Assembly: GCA_031268245.1 (NCBI GenBank)
Contig: JAIRXN010000088.1
Coordinates: forward strand, 1-15,833
DNA length: 15,833 nucleotides
Source: Treponema sp.
Lineage (GTDB): Bacteria > Spirochaetota > Spirochaetia > Treponematales > Breznakiellaceae
Direction of reading: 5' to 3'
Within the stretch, counting starts at the first letter, position 1. Each line of letters starts with the position of its first letter. This document shows positions 14,603 through 15,833 of this stretch, in pieces. Under the pieces are notes generated by a model. The model saw only the letters and a program-made list of their open reading frames with translations, did not search any database and was not told the origin of the DNA. Made by a program: the position numbers and the translations under genes.

Positions 14603-15759
14603 TACAGCGCACAGATCACTATTGTGTCGTTGTGACTCCGGTTGGTCAGTTTGCCTTTTTTATCATATACCGGGCATAACTCCGTACCGGAATACGAAAG
14701 CGCATACGGCGTTCCCTTGAGAAGCTCCTCCGTCTTCTCCATTTCCCTGGCGGCCTTGAAGCCCAGGGCAAAATAACGGCCCACACAGGAAAAGATGAGC
14801 ATACTCTTCTCCCTGCCGCTTTCAAGAGCCTCGCACAGGGCATCGGCGCTTGTCCGCATGACTTCTTCCGCGGTAACGTTACCGACCGTAAGAGTCGCTC
14901 CTTCGGGGATCTTGCCGCCGCAGACTGCCGAGCCGTCGGGGGTAATGGCAAACAGCACCCGGATAATCGGCTGGGTGCCGTCATTGTAGTCCAGGATGAA
15001 GGGGAAGGAGTTGATACCCTCAATGTTGCCTGTTTCGTCCCTGGTAAGTCCCAGGGAACTGAGATAATCCCCCACGGAGACGCCGTTGACTCCCTTGAGC
15101 TGGTTGCCCTGGGAGGAGGTAACCACCCCTTTTTCCCGGAAAACCTTCTCCTGGGATATACCGCCGTAGAAGAACTTGGGTTCGAAAGCGCCGTAACAGA
15201 GGACAAATATGAAACGGTCTGCAAAGCTTTCCCCTCCGTAAATGGTCCGGGCCTCGTGGTAATCCTGGTTGTGATCCACTGCCAGAGTGCCAAAAACAGG
15301 TACATTTCCGGTAATACCGCTCAAGGATTCCACAAAAAAATCCCCGGAAACATTGAGGAGCAGCGGGGCAAAAGCTATCATTAGACCCGCCTTGTCCTGC
15401 CGTTTCCCGCCGGTTTTTTCCCAGGCTTCGCGCAGGGGCCCCTCATCCTCCCCGTTTATTGCTCCGGTTATACCGGTAACAAATTCCACATCGTCACTGG
15501 TAAGAACGGTAAGAATGAGGATGGTATCCCCGGAAACATCATTGGCGGAAGCCGCCAGAGTGGTTGCCCCTGCCAGGGGGAAGGAAAGTTTTTCCGCCAG
15601 AGCGGAAACCACGCCGGAACCTAAAAAATCGGAAAAACAGGCGACAAGGCCAACCGAATTCTTTAGAACTGATTGCCCCTTGAGTTGATCAAGAATTTCA
15701 TCAACAGCAGCATCCACATCATCAATTTCAAGAGTATGTGCTTGTACTATCTTTATCAT
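14602..15759 (-). CDS. FIST-domain sensory protein
   Basis: 385 residues with the two parts of the FIST family: FIST_N (about 35-225) and FIST_C (about 228-380), ending in SGTELCPVYDKKG and NRSHNDTIVICAL, the typical close of FIST_C. The family is proposed to sense small ligands and is often fused or paired with kinases and chemoreceptors; the ligand here is unknown. There is no signal peptide or membrane segment. The ATG at 15759 is chosen because a strong promoter ends 6 bases upstream and the protein begins MIKIVQAHTLEID; an in-frame ATG at 15816 lies upstream of that promoter. It has no ribosome binding site. It is coupled to the kinase by TAATG. Together they form a split sensor at the promoter end of the Moco run. 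Confidence 0.9.
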   Translation of the reverse strand: MIKIVQAHTLEIDDVDAAVDEILDQLKGQSVLKNSVGLVACFSDFLGSGVVSALAEKLSFPLAGATTLAASANDVSGDTILILTVLTSDDVEFVTGITGAINGEDEGPLREAWEKTGGKRQDKAGLMIAFAPLLLNVSGDFFVESLSGITGNVPVFGTLAVDHNQDYHEARTIYGGESFADRFIFVLCYGAFEPKFFYGGISQEKVFREKGVVTSSQGNQLKGVNGVSVGDYLSSLGLTRDETGNIEGINSFPFILDYNDGTQPIIRVLFAITPDGSAVCGGKIPEGATLTVGNVTAEEVMRTSADALCEALESGREKSMLIFSCVGRYFALGFKAAREMEKTEELLKGTPYALSYSGTELCPVYDKKGKLTNRSHNDTIVICAL

Positions 15760-15765
15760 GAAAAA

Positions 15766-15794
15766 ATTATACGCCCTTTCAGGTTTTATTTCAA
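15766..15794 (-). promoter_or_regulatory. Near-consensus sigma-70 promoter, leaderless start for the FIST operon
   Basis: On the minus strand, TTGAAA (15794-15789), exactly 17 bp, then TATAAT (15771-15766): five of six and six of six consensus matches. The -10 ends 6 bases before the ATG at 15759, so the expected first base of the RNA is the A of the start codon or the base before it. No Shine-Dalgarno is present in or near the region. This is the best promoter in the window and could drive all nine minus-strand genes. Confidence 0.8.
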
Positions 15795-15798
15795 TTAC

Positions 15799-15814
15799 GA
15801 CATTCCAAAATGTC
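15799..15814. promoter_or_regulatory. Perfect palindrome upstream of the FIST promoter, possible operator
   Basis: GACATT (15799-15804) and AATGTC (15809-15814) are exact reverse complements around CCAA. The element ends 4 bp upstream of the -35, where an activator or repressor could act. The regulator is unknown, and a dispersed repeat is an alternative because the 11-base word at 15823 follows closely. Confidence 0.4.
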
Positions 15815-15822
15815 AAAATTTG

Positions 15823-15833
15823 GCGTAAGGTGA
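15823..15833 (+). repeat. 11-base word GCGTAAGGTGA, copy 2, at window end
   Basis: Identical to 3054-3064. It is cut by the window end, so any longer match cannot be followed. AAATTT lies directly to its left (15817-15822). Confidence 0.4.

Noticed and set aside
15760..15816. Longer FIST protein starting at 15816
   Set aside because: The extra 19 codons span the -35 and -10 of the best promoter in the window and add nothing FIST-like.
1..15833. Search for CRISPR arrays, tRNA genes, insertion sequences, phage or defence genes
   Set aside because: No regularly spaced repeats, cloverleaf, transposase, integrase or known defence domain was seen on either strand.

Overview
The window looks like chromosome of a free-living or gut-associated spirochaete, most likely a Treponema of the termite-gut type (T. 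primitia / T. azotonutricium group). This is inferred from the HIGG-type glutamyl-tRNA synthetase, the style of the exported proteins, a base composition near or slightly above 50% GC, and a molybdenum-cofactor cluster, which fits acetogenic treponemes that use formate dehydrogenase. No phylogeny could be run, so the genus is a guess. No tRNA, rRNA, CRISPR, transposase or phage gene was seen.

Layout. (1) 1-1289, minus strand: an M18 zinc aminopeptidase cut off by the window start. (2) 1338-2894, plus: gltX, transcribed divergently across a 48-bp gap whose best -10 leaves almost no leader. (3) 2895-3201: the only long gene-free stretch. It holds inverted repeats, an 11-base word repeated near the other end of the window, and, next to pstS, four hexamers spaced exactly 11 bp apart that look like a PhoB/PhoP operator. 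(4) 3202-7561, plus: a complete pstS-pstC-pstA-pstB-phoU operon. pstC/pstA and pstA/pstB overlap by 4 bp. PstC has an extra domain of about 100 residues outside the membrane, and a perfect 9-bp hairpin spans the pstB stop and lies just before phoU. (5) 7579-7634: a large two-tiered hairpin between convergent units. (6) 15759 down to 7643, minus: nine tightly packed genes reading FIST sensor protein, soluble hybrid histidine kinase, moeA, mogA/moaB, moaC, moaA, MOSC protein, Sir2 deacylase, outer-membrane-type protein. Six of the junctions overlap by 1 to 17 bp. A near-consensus sigma-70 promoter (TTGAAA, 17 bp, TATAAT) sits directly before the FIST gene and again predicts a leaderless transcript.

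How the genes work together. The pst genes form a high-affinity phosphate importer (PstSCAB) with its signalling partner PhoU; the Pho-box array implies phosphate-starvation control, although the two-component pair itself is not here. The minus-strand run combines molybdenum-cofactor steps (MoaA and MoaC make cPMP, the MogA/MoaB protein adenylylates molybdopterin, MoeA inserts the metal, and a MOSC protein may handle sulfur or the finished cofactor) with a two-gene sensory module (FIST plus kinase) at its promoter end. moaD, moaE, moeB and molybdate transport genes are absent and must lie elsewhere if the pathway is complete. I found no clearly new biological system. The best leads are the FIST-kinase/Moco operon with its altered MoeA, the Pho-box array, the predicted leaderless starts, the PstC insertion, and the shared intergenic elements.
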